Notes: generated by a model from the sequence alone, not told the origin. A DNA stretch of 64,000 bases from Schaedlerella glycyrrhizinilytica_A (GCF_042852765.1 NZ_AP031414.1), one strand, 5' to 3'; counted from the first letter of the stretch, positions 33,255-41,255 are shown. Made by a program: numbers and translations.

Positions 33255-33422
33255 TGACAACAGTTCAGTCATAGGGCTGAACGAGAGAGAAAATCATGCT
33301 TGCATGATTTTTCGAGCAAGATGACCTATGAGTTGAGCGCCCGCTTATGAGTAAAATGGCGGCGAGAGCCGCAAGAAGCACGGAGTGCGGTTTTACGAAT
33401 GGCGCGGACTGAACTGTTGACA
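33255..33422. repeat. 168-bp structured element with 16-bp terminal inverted repeats
   Basis: TGACAACAGTTCAGTC at 33255-33270 and GACTGAACTGTTGACA at 33407-33422 are inverted repeats with one mismatch. Inside are CATAGG/CCTATG (33270-33275 with 33325-33330) enclosing AAAATCATGC/GCATGATTTT, and GTAAAA/TTTTAC enclosing two short GC hairpins, so the whole folds like a cloverleaf. It could be a MITE or a structured RNA. Its right end supplies a TTGACA that may serve as -35 for the retron. Confidence 0.6.
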
Positions 33423-33477
33423 ATTTCTACGCTTATAATTTATGTATATAAGACTGTCAAAATCACGGCGGCTGTGC

Positions 33478-33483
33478 TATGAT
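33478..33483 (+). promoter_or_regulatory. -10 element of the retron ncRNA promoter
   Basis: TATGAT at 33478-33483, with TGTCAA (33455-33460) 17 bases upstream as a weak -35. The start point would fall at about 33490, the first base of the inverted repeat a1. A second possible promoter is TTGACA at 33417-33422 with TATGTA at 33441-33446. Confidence 0.5.
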
Positions 33484-33489
33484 GAAATG

Positions 33490-33711
33490 ACAGGGACAAT
33501 AGCATATCCATTGATTTTTGCGGCGGCTCTGTAAGGAGCCGCCGTAAGTATTTTGTGGGCGGGCGGCGAAACGCCGCCCGGAACTTCTAACCGAATGCAG
33601 GAAACTGACGCCGTTTCCGAGGCACTACTGCACACTGCGTGTGCCGGATCGGCTTGCGCCTATGGTGCATCGGAACCGGCTTACAGAATCTCCTTATTGT
33701 ATTGTCCCTGT
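33490..33711 (+). ncRNA. Retron msr-msd RNA
   Basis: The layout is that of a retron ncRNA. Inverted repeat a1 is ACAGGGACAATA (33490-33501) and a2 is its exact complement TATTGTCCCTGT (33700-33711). Right after a1 is AGC, the context of the branching guanosine in known msr RNAs. The msr part has two GC-rich hairpins: CGGCGGCTC/GAGCCGCCG (33521-33529 with 33536-33544) and CGGGCGGCG/CGCCGCCCG (33560-33568 with 33572-33580). The msd part is a long imperfect hairpin from about 33605 to 33684. The retron-type reverse transcriptase starts 128 bases downstream. msDNA production is inferred. Confidence 0.72.
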
Positions 33712-33839
33712 GATAAGATGATTTCACGAGGAAGTGTTATTGGAAAAACTTTTGAAACATTTTTGATATAAAATGGTTTTGAGACAGCCGGGAGGAAATC
33801 GGAAAGTGCTGTTATCAAGGCAAGTGTGGAGGTGTGCGT

Positions 33840-35033
33840 TTGGCAGGGCAGGATTTTTGGAAATATTGTACAACGGAAGAAATCGGGAGAACCCTGCGCA
33901 CGTTTGATCTTCTCAAGGGGATGGATGTGCCGGAGGAAGCATATCTTCCGTGTCTGTATACAGTAAGTAATCAGATCGAGACGCATTATCATCCGGTGGT
34001 GATTCCGAAGAAAAGCGGCGGCAGGAGAAAATTACTCGTGCCGGATGCGCTTCTTAGGACGATCCAACGGAATCTTCTGCATCATGTGTTGGAAGAATTT
34101 CAGATTTCGGAATTCGCCTGTGCATATAAAAAAGGAACCTCGATCGTGGATAATGCACGTCCGCATGTCGGAGCAAAGTTGGTATTAAAACTGGATATTC
34201 AGGATTTTTTCGATCAGATCACATGGATTCTGGTCTATCAAAATGCATTTCCGGGAACACATTTTCCTCCGGCGATCCGGAAAATGCTGACAGAGTTCTG
34301 TTGTGTGAGAGACCGGCTTCCGCAGGGTGCGCCGACTTCCCCGACCGTGTCCAATCTGGTCATGCGCCCGTTTGATGTGCATATGGGGGAATGGTGCAGA
34401 GAACGGGAGATACGATATACAAGATACTGTGATGATCTGACTTTCTCCGGAGCGTTTGCGCCGGAAGAAGTGATCCGAAAAGTCAGAGGATTTCTGCAAG
34501 TATATGGATTTGAACTGAATCGAAAGAAGACGCGCGTGCTTGGCAGAGGGAACGCGCAGAGTGTGACCGGGATCGTTGTCAACGAAAAAGCGCAGGTGAG
34601 CCGCGCGTATCGGAGAAAACTGCGGCAGGAAGTGTATTTGTTCGACCGTTACGGAATAAAAACGGAGGAAGGACCGAAGAATGACGAAAAAGAGCGGATG
34701 CGTCTGCTTGGCAAGATGCGGTATGTGCTTTCGGTAAATCCGGAAGATGTGTGGTTTGGAAACATGTATAAAAAATGGAAAGTCGGGGCAGACTCTCGGA
34801 AGAGAACAGAGGAAATGCAAAGCATTTCCGAAGAAGGAGGAGTTGCAATGAAAGCAAGAGTGAACGAAGGCTGTATTTCCTGCGGAGCCTGTGTGGCAAC
34901 CTGCCCGGAGGTGTTCCGATTTGATGAGAATGACCTCGCCGTTGCTTATGCCGATGTGACAGACGAGACGGAAGCACAGGCAAAAGAAGCCAGAGATGGC
35001 TGTCCGGTGGATGTGATCGATCTGGAAGCGTAG
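33840..35033 (+). CDS. Retron-type reverse transcriptase, reading in frame into a ferredoxin
   Basis: The best start is TTG 33840, seven bases after GGAGG; a GTG at 33834 is too close to it. The RT part has the fingers motif 'RRKLLVPDALLRTIQ', the retron-specific NAxxH motif 'DNARPH' (about residues 104-109), 'LKLDIQDFF', 'RLPQGAPTSPTVSNL', the catalytic 'RYCDDLTFSG' (YCDD, about 196-199) and the retron-specific VTG in 'SVTGIVVN' (about 242-244). These two special motifs separate it from group II intron RTs. The RT fold should end near residue 325. The frame has no stop there and continues through 'MQSISEEGGVA' into a complete 4Fe-4S ferredoxin, total 397 residues. A strong internal ribosome binding site suggests the ferredoxin is also made alone. 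Confidence 0.88.
   Translation: MAGQDFWKYCTTEEIGRTLRTFDLLKGMDVPEEAYLPCLYTVSNQIETHYHPVVIPKKSGGRRKLLVPDALLRTIQRNLLHHVLEEFQISEFACAYKKGTSIVDNARPHVGAKLVLKLDIQDFFDQITWILVYQNAFPGTHFPPAIRKMLTEFCCVRDRLPQGAPTSPTVSNLVMRPFDVHMGEWCREREIRYTRYCDDLTFSGAFAPEEVIRKVRGFLQVYGFELNRKKTRVLGRGNAQSVTGIVVNEKAQVSRAYRRKLRQEVYLFDRYGIKTEEGPKNDEKERMRLLGKMRYVLSVNPEDVWFGNMYKKWKVGADSRKRTEEMQSISEEGGVAMKARVNEGCISCGACVATCPEVFRFDENDLAVAYADVTDETEAQAKEARDGCPVDVIDLEA
34848..35033 (+). CDS. 4Fe-4S ferredoxin, in frame with the upstream RT
   Basis: ATG 34848 follows AAGGAGGAG at an ideal distance and opens a 61-residue protein that is a complete monocluster ferredoxin: 'CISCGACVATCPEVFRF' gives CX2CX2CX3CP-type spacing and the fourth ligand is in 'DGCPVDVIDL'. 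Proteins of this size and sequence occur as free-standing ferredoxins in Lachnospiraceae. The same codons are also the C-terminal end of the RT frame, so the product may exist in two forms, fused and free. Confidence 0.8.
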   Translation: MKARVNEGCISCGACVATCPEVFRFDENDLAVAYADVTDETEAQAKEARDGCPVDVIDLEA

Positions 35034-35112
35034 GGGATTTTCAAACTGGGTTTTGCCGTCCGGGAAGAGGGAAGCGATGGCAGAATCCGGTTTGATTTGA
35101 GGAGGTTTTGTG

Positions 35113-35577
35113 ATGAGTGAGCAAAAAGGACGGGAAACTGCGAGAGACAACGATTTATTTTTTACATGCAGTTTGATCGATTATATTGCGAGGAAAACAA
35201 AGAATAAAAGAGCAGACGTTGTAAACACATTGGGGGTAGAGCGGATCAGAAAAATTTATGATCTGGCGGACGTATATCACTGTGATAGTATAGAACGTGT
35301 CAGTGATGATTTCATTTGCGAGTCTGGAATGAAAGACGGCACATTTGACAACGTGAAAATGTGTGGATATGCGATACCATCTCATTGGGATATTGGGAAA
35401 GTGTATAAACGGCTGATAAAAAGTGTATCCGAATATGAAAAGATCGATGTGAACGATGCGCTGATGAAGATTTATAATTCTTTTATCAGTGAAAAAATCG
35501 ATGATTATAACAGTAGTATGTATTATGAAAATCCGTCATATTTGCTGGAATGTTATCTGGAAAACAAGGTTCTTTGA
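35113..35577 (+). CDS. Unknown protein of 154 residues downstream of the retron
   Basis: ATG 35113 has GGAGG seven bases upstream. The product is soluble, with 'LFFTCSLIDYIARKTKNKRA' at the N-terminus, 'DLADVYHCDSIERVSDDFI' in the middle and 'HWDIGKVYKRLIKSV' towards the end. The sequence reminds me of a conserved hypothetical protein common in gut Firmicutes, sometimes near DUF3791/DUF3990 genes, but I cannot name a function. It lies 79 bases after the RT-ferredoxin gene on the same strand and could be a retron partner or an independent gene. Confidence 0.7.
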   Translation: MSEQKGRETARDNDLFFTCSLIDYIARKTKNKRADVVNTLGVERIRKIYDLADVYHCDSIERVSDDFICESGMKDGTFDNVKMCGYAIPSHWDIGKVYKRLIKSVSEYEKIDVNDALMKIYNSFISEKIDDYNSSMYYENPSYLLECYLENKVL

Positions 35578-35753
35578 TGAGGCGTTGGGGGCGGGCGCGG
35601 AAATTTATAGGTTGAAAGCAGGGAGAATATGACTTTAGAGAATAAACTTAATTTATAGAATATCGCGTGTATTTATGGCACAAGAGAGGGTTATTGGTTA
35701 ATGAATCGATGACCTCTTTTCTTTTTGCTGTCATATATTAAACTAATTATAAA

Positions 35754-35777
35754 ATTACTAAGTTTAGAATTAGTAAT
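35754..35777. promoter_or_regulatory. AT-rich palindromic operator-like site
   Basis: ATTACTAA at 35754-35761 and TTAGTAAT at 35770-35777 form a perfect 8-bp inverted repeat with an 8-base spacer, and TTAGTAA recurs at 35785-35791. Such sites are typical of MarR/HxlR- or TetR-type regulators. It lies before a gene remnant, whose regulated gene seems to be lost. Confidence 0.5.
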
Positions 35778-35823
35778 TTATAAATTAGTAAATTAAAATT
35801 AGAGACAGACAGGGAGTCAAAGC

Positions 35824-36016
35824 ATGCTATGGCAATTGTTGGAAGAATTTACTCCGGAAGAGCAGGCAGTATCTGTATCGTTCGGAAATCTACCGGACGC
35901 TGCCGTTCTTATTTGGAAAGCTAGGGAGATTGTGGGGAGCCAATCCGAAAGAGAAACGAGAGGAAGCAGCACAGCAGTACGGGATTCGGATAGTGGCGTT
36001 TGAGGAAATGGTATAA
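35824..36016 (+). pseudogene. Frameshifted gene remnant
   Basis: ATG 35824 after GGGAG begins 'MLWQLLEEFTPEEQAV'. After about 17 codons the plausible reading moves to another frame, 'YRSEIYRTLPFLFGKLGRLW' and on to '...YGIRIVAFEEMV', with a stop at 36014-36016. The second part looks like the C-terminal end of a real protein. I cannot identify the parent gene. The rest of the 35578-36026 gap holds a weak terminator-like stretch near 35683-35727 and the operator-like site. Confidence 0.45.
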
Positions 36017-36026
36017 AAAGATGTTT

Positions 36027-36902
36027 TCATTTCAATTCTTCAAAAATCTCCTCATACTCTTTTGAGAAAATGCTGTTCTTATTCCAAAGAAATGTGAAAT
36101 CATGTTTTACCATAAAATCGGAAAGCGGAATCTGCCGCAGCACACCGGAGCGGATCTCATCTTCCACTGCGGCTTTATAGAGAAATGCAATGCCGCAGTC
36201 ATGGCGCAGAAGAGAAACGATCGTATGGATATTTTCCACTTCGATAATATGGGCAAAATCCCGGATCGACATATTTTTCAGCGCCAGTGTTTTTGCGAGG
36301 ACGGCGCGGGTGCCGGAGCCGGGTTCGCGCACGAGGAGCCGTTCGCTTGTCAGATCGGAAAGTGTGTGGACAGACTTTGTAAAATGGTGGTTGCCGGAAG
36401 CAACGGCAATATATTCTTCGGTACGGTATACGCGGGTTTCATACATTTCTTTCTGAAAATAGCCCTCTACGATCGCGAAATCAATCGTTCCCTCGTGGAG
36501 AGCGGAAAGCAGGGTCTGCGTATTTCCATAGCGGATATGAAAATCCGTATCCGGATGCAGCTTCACAAATCTTGAAAGGGCGGGAACGATGGCATATTCG
36601 CCGATTGTCATTGTGACGCCGAATGTCAGAACTTTTTTGGCGGAAAGGCTTTCTTTCATCCGTTCTTCGATCGTTGTCTCATCATTTCTCATAGTCTCAA
36701 GCGCCGAACGCAGGATTTCTCCTGCCGGGGTCAGCGTCAGCTTTTTATTTTCCCTCAGAAATAAAGGTGCATGATAACGGTTTTCCAAATATTTGATATG
36801 TTGGGAAACCGCCGGCTGGGTAAGGTTCAGCGCATCTGCCGCGTGTGTGAAATTCATATATTTGCAGACGGCAAGAAACGTTTCGGCACGAAAATCTAAC
36901 AT
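36027..36902 (-). CDS. LysR-family transcriptional regulator
   Basis: A 291-residue LysR-type regulator. ATG 36902 is eight bases from GGAGG; the frame also opens at GTG 36911. The N-terminal winged helix-turn-helix is 'FTHAADALNLTQPAVSQHIK', followed by the linker helix and a CysB-like effector domain ('FGVTMTIGEYAIVPALSRFV'). It is divergent from a TrxB-like flavoprotein and a YeiH-type exporter, a usual arrangement for LysR targets. The effector may be a sulfur compound by analogy with YeiE/YeiH (inference). Confidence 0.92.
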   Translation of the reverse strand: MLDFRAETFLAVCKYMNFTHAADALNLTQPAVSQHIKYLENRYHAPLFLRENKKLTLTPAGEILRSALETMRNDETTIEERMKESLSAKKVLTFGVTMTIGEYAIVPALSRFVKLHPDTDFHIRYGNTQTLLSALHEGTIDFAIVEGYFQKEMYETRVYRTEEYIAVASGNHHFTKSVHTLSDLTSERLLVREPGSGTRAVLAKTLALKNMSIRDFAHIIEVENIHTIVSLLRHDCGIAFLYKAAVEDEIRSGVLRQIPLSDFMVKHDFTFLWNKNSIFSKEYEEIFEELK

Positions 36903-36931
36903 AGTGGTCACCTCCGGTTTGTTTTGGTTTT

Positions 36932-36952
36932 ATCATAACAAATATTTATGAT
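36932..36952. promoter_or_regulatory. Palindrome in the LysR divergent region
   Basis: ATCATAA at 36932-36938 and TTATGAT at 36946-36952 form an inverted repeat with a T-N11-A-like core, the form of LysR binding sites. It lies 30 bases upstream of the regulator start and about 120 bases upstream of the flavoprotein gene. Confidence 0.5.
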
Positions 36953-37069
36953 TCTATCAATTATTATAATTTTACAAAATGATAAACCTGGATTATAGTA
37001 AAGAAGAACAAGAGAAAATGAATGATAGGAAGCGTAAGCGGAAGTCAGATCAGGCAGGAGGAGAAGAAT

Positions 37070-37990
37070 ATGTATGATATCGTAATTATCGGGGCAGGTC
37101 CGGCAGGAGTCAGCGCGGCAGTTTATGCGGCGAGCAGAGGGAAAAATACACTTGTGATCGAGAAAAACAGAGTGGGCGGTTTGATCGGAAAGGTATCGAC
37201 TGTGACGCATTATGCGGCGGTCATGGAAGCGGAAACCGGAGAGACATTTGCCGCACGGCTGAACCGCCAATTGGAGAATACCGGTGTGGATATCATGTAT
37301 GCGGAAGTGAAAGGGGTAGAACTACAAGGGGAGATCAAACTCATTTATACCGACTGTGGGCTGGTGCAGGGGAAGAAAGTGATCCTTGCAAATGGAACGT
37401 CGCCGCGCCGTCTCGGTATTCCGGGAGAAACGGAATTGACAGGAAAAGGAATGGCGATGAATGCGGCACGGGATAAAGATGCATATCAGGGACGCCATGT
37501 TTATGTGGTGGGCGGCGCTGACGGTGCGGTGAAAGAAGCATTGTATCTGGCAAAATACGCTTCTAAAGTGACGATCATACATTTTGAAGAAAAATTAGGC
37601 TGTATTGCGGAATTTCAGGAGAAAGTCAGCCGGATGCCTAACATAGAACTTCGGCTGAGATCGAGACTCCATGCAGTTTACGGAGTGGATCAAGTGGAAT
37701 CACTGGAGATTTCGGATGAAAAGACAGGCGCGATCGAAATGATCGAGGATCCAGGATGCGGCATTTTTGTTTATGCAGGAACAGTTCCAAATACAGAACT
37801 GTATCAGGCGCTGGAATTGCAGGATGGATTTATACCGGCGGACGAACATATGGAAACGAAAATCAGGGGCGTCTATGCGGCGGGAGACATCCGAGTGAAA
37901 GAAGTACGTCAGGTGGCGACCGCGGTTGCGGACGGAACAATCGCTGCAGTCCATGCGGCACAGCAGATAAAGCAGCAGATAAAACAGTGA
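37070..37990 (+). CDS. TrxB-like FAD/NAD(P) oxidoreductase without the redox CxxC
   Basis: A 306-residue flavoprotein of the thioredoxin-reductase fold. ATG 37070 follows GGAGG. The FAD motif is 'DIVIIGAGPAGVSAAVYAAS', the NAD(P) motif is 'VYVVGGADGAVKEALYLAK' and the C-terminal FAD motif is 'GVYAAGDIRVKEVRQVATAV'. Where TrxB carries the catalytic CxxC before the NADPH domain, this protein has 'NAARDKDAYQ', so it cannot reduce thioredoxin in the usual way. Such proteins may be ferredoxin/flavodoxin-NADP reductases or use other partners. It is followed by a YeiH-type exporter. Confidence 0.85.
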   Translation: MYDIVIIGAGPAGVSAAVYAASRGKNTLVIEKNRVGGLIGKVSTVTHYAAVMEAETGETFAARLNRQLENTGVDIMYAEVKGVELQGEIKLIYTDCGLVQGKKVILANGTSPRRLGIPGETELTGKGMAMNAARDKDAYQGRHVYVVGGADGAVKEALYLAKYASKVTIIHFEEKLGCIAEFQEKVSRMPNIELRLRSRLHAVYGVDQVESLEISDEKTGAIEMIEDPGCGIFVYAGTVPNTELYQALELQDGFIPADEHMETKIRGVYAAGDIRVKEVRQVATAVADGTIAAVHAAQQIKQQIKQ

Positions 37991-38055
37991 TGAAATCAGC
38001 AGATCGATCGGTAAAACAATCAGTAAATCGATCAGAGGATAAAAGGAGAATGAGG

Positions 38056-39087
38056 ATGAAGTTTATCAAGGAAAATTGGAAAGGTATTTTATTATGTATC
38101 GGGCTGGCGGTGCCGGCTAGTTTGCTGGGCGGTCAGTTTCCGGTCATCGGAGGACCTGTGTTTGCGATCCTCGCGGGAATGACCCTGGCGCCGCTGGTGA
38201 AACGATATGAACCGTTTGGAGCCGGCATCAAATTTACGTCTAAAAAGATTTTGCAGTATGCGGTTGTACTCTTGGGATTCGGGATGAATCTGGAAGTCGT
38301 GATGCAGACCGGAAAGCAGTCTCTTCCTATTATAATCTGTACGATCACAACTTCACTTGTGATCGCCTACATTTTGCATCGGGCATTGGATATTCCGGGA
38401 AATATATCCACACTGGTCGGTGTGGGATCTTCGATCTGCGGCGGTTCGGCGATTGCGGCAACCGCTCCGGTCATCGATGCGGATGAAGAAGAAGTGGCGC
38501 AGGCAATCTCAGTGATCTTTCTGTTTAATATTCTGGCGGCATTGACGTTTCCGGCGCTGGGAGCGGCGATCGGATTTTCTACGACTTCGGGAGAGGCGTT
38601 CGGGATTTTTGCGGGAACAGCGGTGAACGATACGTCGTCCGTGACCGCCGCTGCGTCGACATGGGACAGTATTTACCATCTTGGAACACAGACGTTGGAC
38701 AAGGCGGTGACGGTAAAACTGACAAGAACGCTGGCGATCATCCCGATCACACTTGTATTGGCAGTTCGGAGGGCGAGAAAAGCGGAGTCGGAAAACGGCG
38801 GGAAGATATCGCTGCGTCAGGTATTTCCGTTCTTCATCCTGTTTTTTATCGGAGCAAGCGTGATCACAACGGTGGCAGTGGCTGCAGGCGTTCCGGCAGA
38901 AGTATTTCTTCCGATGAAAGATCTGTCCAAGTTCTTTATCGTGATGGCGATGGGAGCGATCGGTCTTCAGACAGATGTAGTAAAACTGATCAAAAGCGGT
39001 GCGAAACCAATTTTGATGGGATTGTCCTGCTGGATCGGGATTACATTGGTGTCGTTGGGACTGCAGCATGTTATGAATATCTGGTAA
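38056..39087 (+). CDS. YeiH/PSE-family putative sulfate exporter
   Basis: A 343-residue membrane protein of the YeiH (PSE) family with about ten spans. Family motifs are 'FPVIGGPVFAILAGM', 'VVLLGFGMNLEVVMQTGK', 'VGVGSSICGGSAIAATAP' and 'TAVNDTSSVTAAAS'. The start is ATG 38056, eight bases after AAGGAG; the frame upstream overlaps the flavoprotein gene. Despite the family name, the substrate of most members is unproved. It shares an operon with the TrxB-like gene and is probably controlled by the divergent LysR regulator. Confidence 0.88.
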   Translation: MKFIKENWKGILLCIGLAVPASLLGGQFPVIGGPVFAILAGMTLAPLVKRYEPFGAGIKFTSKKILQYAVVLLGFGMNLEVVMQTGKQSLPIIICTITTSLVIAYILHRALDIPGNISTLVGVGSSICGGSAIAATAPVIDADEEEVAQAISVIFLFNILAALTFPALGAAIGFSTTSGEAFGIFAGTAVNDTSSVTAAASTWDSIYHLGTQTLDKAVTVKLTRTLAIIPITLVLAVRRARKAESENGGKISLRQVFPFFILFFIGASVITTVAVAAGVPAEVFLPMKDLSKFFIVMAMGAIGLQTDVVKLIKSGAKPILMGLSCWIGITLVSLGLQHVMNIW

Positions 39088-39130
39088 ATGATTTTTTGAG
39101 GGGATCAAGAGATTCGATGATCGTATAGAG

Positions 39131-39168
39131 AGGCACACGGAATTGACGTGTGTCTTTTTCTTTTTTTG
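39131..39168 (+). terminator. Terminator after the exporter gene
   Basis: AGGCACACG at 39131-39139 pairs with CGTGTGTCT at 39147-39155 (one G-U), followed by TTTTTCTTTTTTT. Confidence 0.8.
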
Positions 39169-39172
39169 ACTC

Positions 39173-39202
39173 TTGCGTGAGACAAGGAAAGGGGGGTATA
39201 AT
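39173..39202 (+). promoter_or_regulatory. Promoter of deoB
   Basis: TATAAT at 39197-39202 with TTGCGT at 39173-39178 as -35 and an 18-base spacer. It lies right after the terminator and 57 bases before the deoB start. Confidence 0.55.
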
Positions 39203-39258
39203 GCAGAAAGAGACGCAAAAACAGAGGCGAAAAGAGACAGAAAAAGAGAGGAGCCGGA

Positions 39259-40449
39259 ATGAAAAAATATAAGAGAATATTTACGATCGTGATAGATTCT
39301 TTGGGCGCAGGAGCATTGCCGGACGCGGCTGAATACGGAGATGAGGGCGCGGATACACTGGGACATATTTCCGAGAACATGGAAGAATTTCATATACCGA
39401 ATCTGCAGAAGCTGGGAATCGCCAATCTTCATCCGCTGAAACAGGTGGAGCCGATGGAGAGACCGCTTGGTTATTACGCGAATCTGCGGGAGGCGAGTAC
39501 CGGAAAAGATACGATGACCGGACATTGGGAGATGATGGGGCTTCATATCACAAAGCCGTTCAAGACATTTTCCGAGCACGGATTTCCGCCGGAACTGATC
39601 GAGGAATTGTCAAGGAGAACCGGACATGTGATCATCGGAAATAAGAGCGCAAGCGGGACAGAGATCTTAGACGAACTTGCGGAGGAGGAGATCGCAACGG
39701 GACATATGATCGTCTATACATCGGCGGATTCTGTGCTGCAGATCTGTGGAAATGAGGAGACGTTCGGACTTGACGAGTTATATCGATGCTGTGAGATCGC
39801 GCGGGAGATCACGCTGAAAGATGAATGGAAAGTCGGACGGGTGATCGCGCGTCCGTATGTGGGACGAAAAAAAGGTGAGTTCAAACGTACGAGCAACCGG
39901 CATGACTATGCGCTGAAACCGTATGGAAGAACTGCGTTGAATGCGCTGAAAGACGCGGGATATGATGTGATCTCCGTGGGAAAGATTTTTGATATCTTTG
40001 ATGGGGAGGGCTTGACCGAGTCTAACAAATCCAAGAGTTCTGTGCATGGAATGGAGCAGACGATCGAGATCGCGGATCGGGAGTTTACCGGACTTTGTTT
40101 TACAAATCTGGTAGATTTTGACGCACTGTGGGGACATCGCCGGAATGTGGCAGGTTATGCTCATGAATTGGAGAAATTCGATGAAAAGCTCGGCATTCTG
40201 ATGGAAAAACTGCGGGAAGACGATCTTCTGATCATCACAGCGGATCATGGAAACGACCCGACCCATACGGGAACCGATCACACGAGAGAGCAAGTGCCGT
40301 TTTTGCTGTATTCTCCGTCGATGAAAGAATCCGGAAAACTGGAAGACGGAGAGACGTTTGCGAGAGTCGGAGCGACGATCGCGGACAATTTTGAGGTGGA
40401 AATGCCGGAGGGGACGATCGGAACATCTGTATTGGAAAATCTGCGGTAA
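39259..40449 (+). CDS. deoB: Phosphopentomutase
   Basis: A 396-residue DeoB enzyme, full length. It interconverts ribose- or deoxyribose-1-phosphate and the 5-phosphate in nucleoside salvage. The alkaline-phosphatase-type metal motifs are present: 'VIDSLGAGALPDAAEYGDEG', the phospho-acceptor region 'STGKDTMTGHWEMMG', 'VDFDALWGHRR' and 'ITADHGNDPTHTGTDHTRE'. GAGGAG precedes ATG 39259. It is alone here, without deoA/deoD/pdp next to it. Confidence 0.96.
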   Translation: MKKYKRIFTIVIDSLGAGALPDAAEYGDEGADTLGHISENMEEFHIPNLQKLGIANLHPLKQVEPMERPLGYYANLREASTGKDTMTGHWEMMGLHITKPFKTFSEHGFPPELIEELSRRTGHVIIGNKSASGTEILDELAEEEIATGHMIVYTSADSVLQICGNEETFGLDELYRCCEIAREITLKDEWKVGRVIARPYVGRKKGEFKRTSNRHDYALKPYGRTALNALKDAGYDVISVGKIFDIFDGEGLTESNKSKSSVHGMEQTIEIADREFTGLCFTNLVDFDALWGHRRNVAGYAHELEKFDEKLGILMEKLREDDLLIITADHGNDPTHTGTDHTREQVPFLLYSPSMKESGKLEDGETFARVGATIADNFEVEMPEGTIGTSVLENLR

Positions 40450-40520
40450 GGACGGCGTCCGTGTACATGGCGCTTACATTATATAAATACAAATGAGGGT
40501 AAAAATAGGAGGAGAGGGGC

Positions 40521-41243
40521 ATGAAGTTTCATCCAAATGCATCTATATTGTTTATTTTGGCGGGGGCGATCATCGTGTTTGTGATCGCACAGTCATTGTT
40601 TTTCCTGATCCGCGCGTACCGGCGCGGAAAAGAGCTGGGGATCGATACGGCGCAGATGCGCCGCACAATGGTCTCCACGGCGATCTTTACGATCGCGCCG
40701 GCGGTTTCGATCCTGTTGGGCGTGATCACATTATCGAAGTTTCTTGGGCTGCCGCTTCCGTGGCTGCGTCTGAGCGTCATCGGCGCGATCACCTATGAGC
40801 TTCCGGCGGCGACGTCCACGGCGAATGCGCTTGGGATCTCCCTTTCGGAGACAATTACCGATCCGCAGGTGTACACGGCGATCGCGTGGGTTATGACACT
40901 GGGGATCTTTCCGGGACTGTTGTGGGTTCCGCTGTTTATCAAGAAGATCCAGGGCGGTCTGATGAAGATCAAGAATAAGGACGGTAAGTGGGGCGACATC
41001 CTGATGACGGCGATGTTCCTCGGTATGATCTCCGCATTTTTAGGAATGGTGTTCTCTGATATCCGTTCCGGTCTGAAAGGATGGATCCCGATCTTTGTTT
41101 TATTGTTCTCCGCATTGTTGATGGGAATCTGCGGTATTTTGATCAAGAAATGCAACATGAAGTGGCTGGAAAATTATGCATTGCCGATCAGTATGCTTGG
41201 AGCGATGGTATTTGCGGTAGTGATCACACCGATGATCGGATAG
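40521..41243 (+). CDS. DUF5058-family membrane protein
   Basis: A 240-residue membrane protein with about six spans and the DUF5058-type pattern 'MRRTMVSTAIFTIAPAVSIL' and 'GAITYELPAATSTANALG'. Proteins of this family occur next to a second small membrane protein and a metallopeptidase, as here, and look like a two-part transporter for amino acids or peptides. That function is inference. GGAGGAGAGG precedes ATG 40521. Confidence 0.82.
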   Translation: MKFHPNASILFILAGAIIVFVIAQSLFFLIRAYRRGKELGIDTAQMRRTMVSTAIFTIAPAVSILLGVITLSKFLGLPLPWLRLSVIGAITYELPAATSTANALGISLSETITDPQVYTAIAWVMTLGIFPGLLWVPLFIKKIQGGLMKIKNKDGKWGDILMTAMFLGMISAFLGMVFSDIRSGLKGWIPIFVLLFSALLMGICGILIKKCNMKWLENYALPISMLGAMVFAVVITPMIG

Positions 41244-41255
41244 GAGGCGAGGACA

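Noticed and set aside
33553..33771. 72-codon frame between GH79 and the RT
   Set aside because: It lies across the predicted retron RNA hairpins and has no ribosome binding site.
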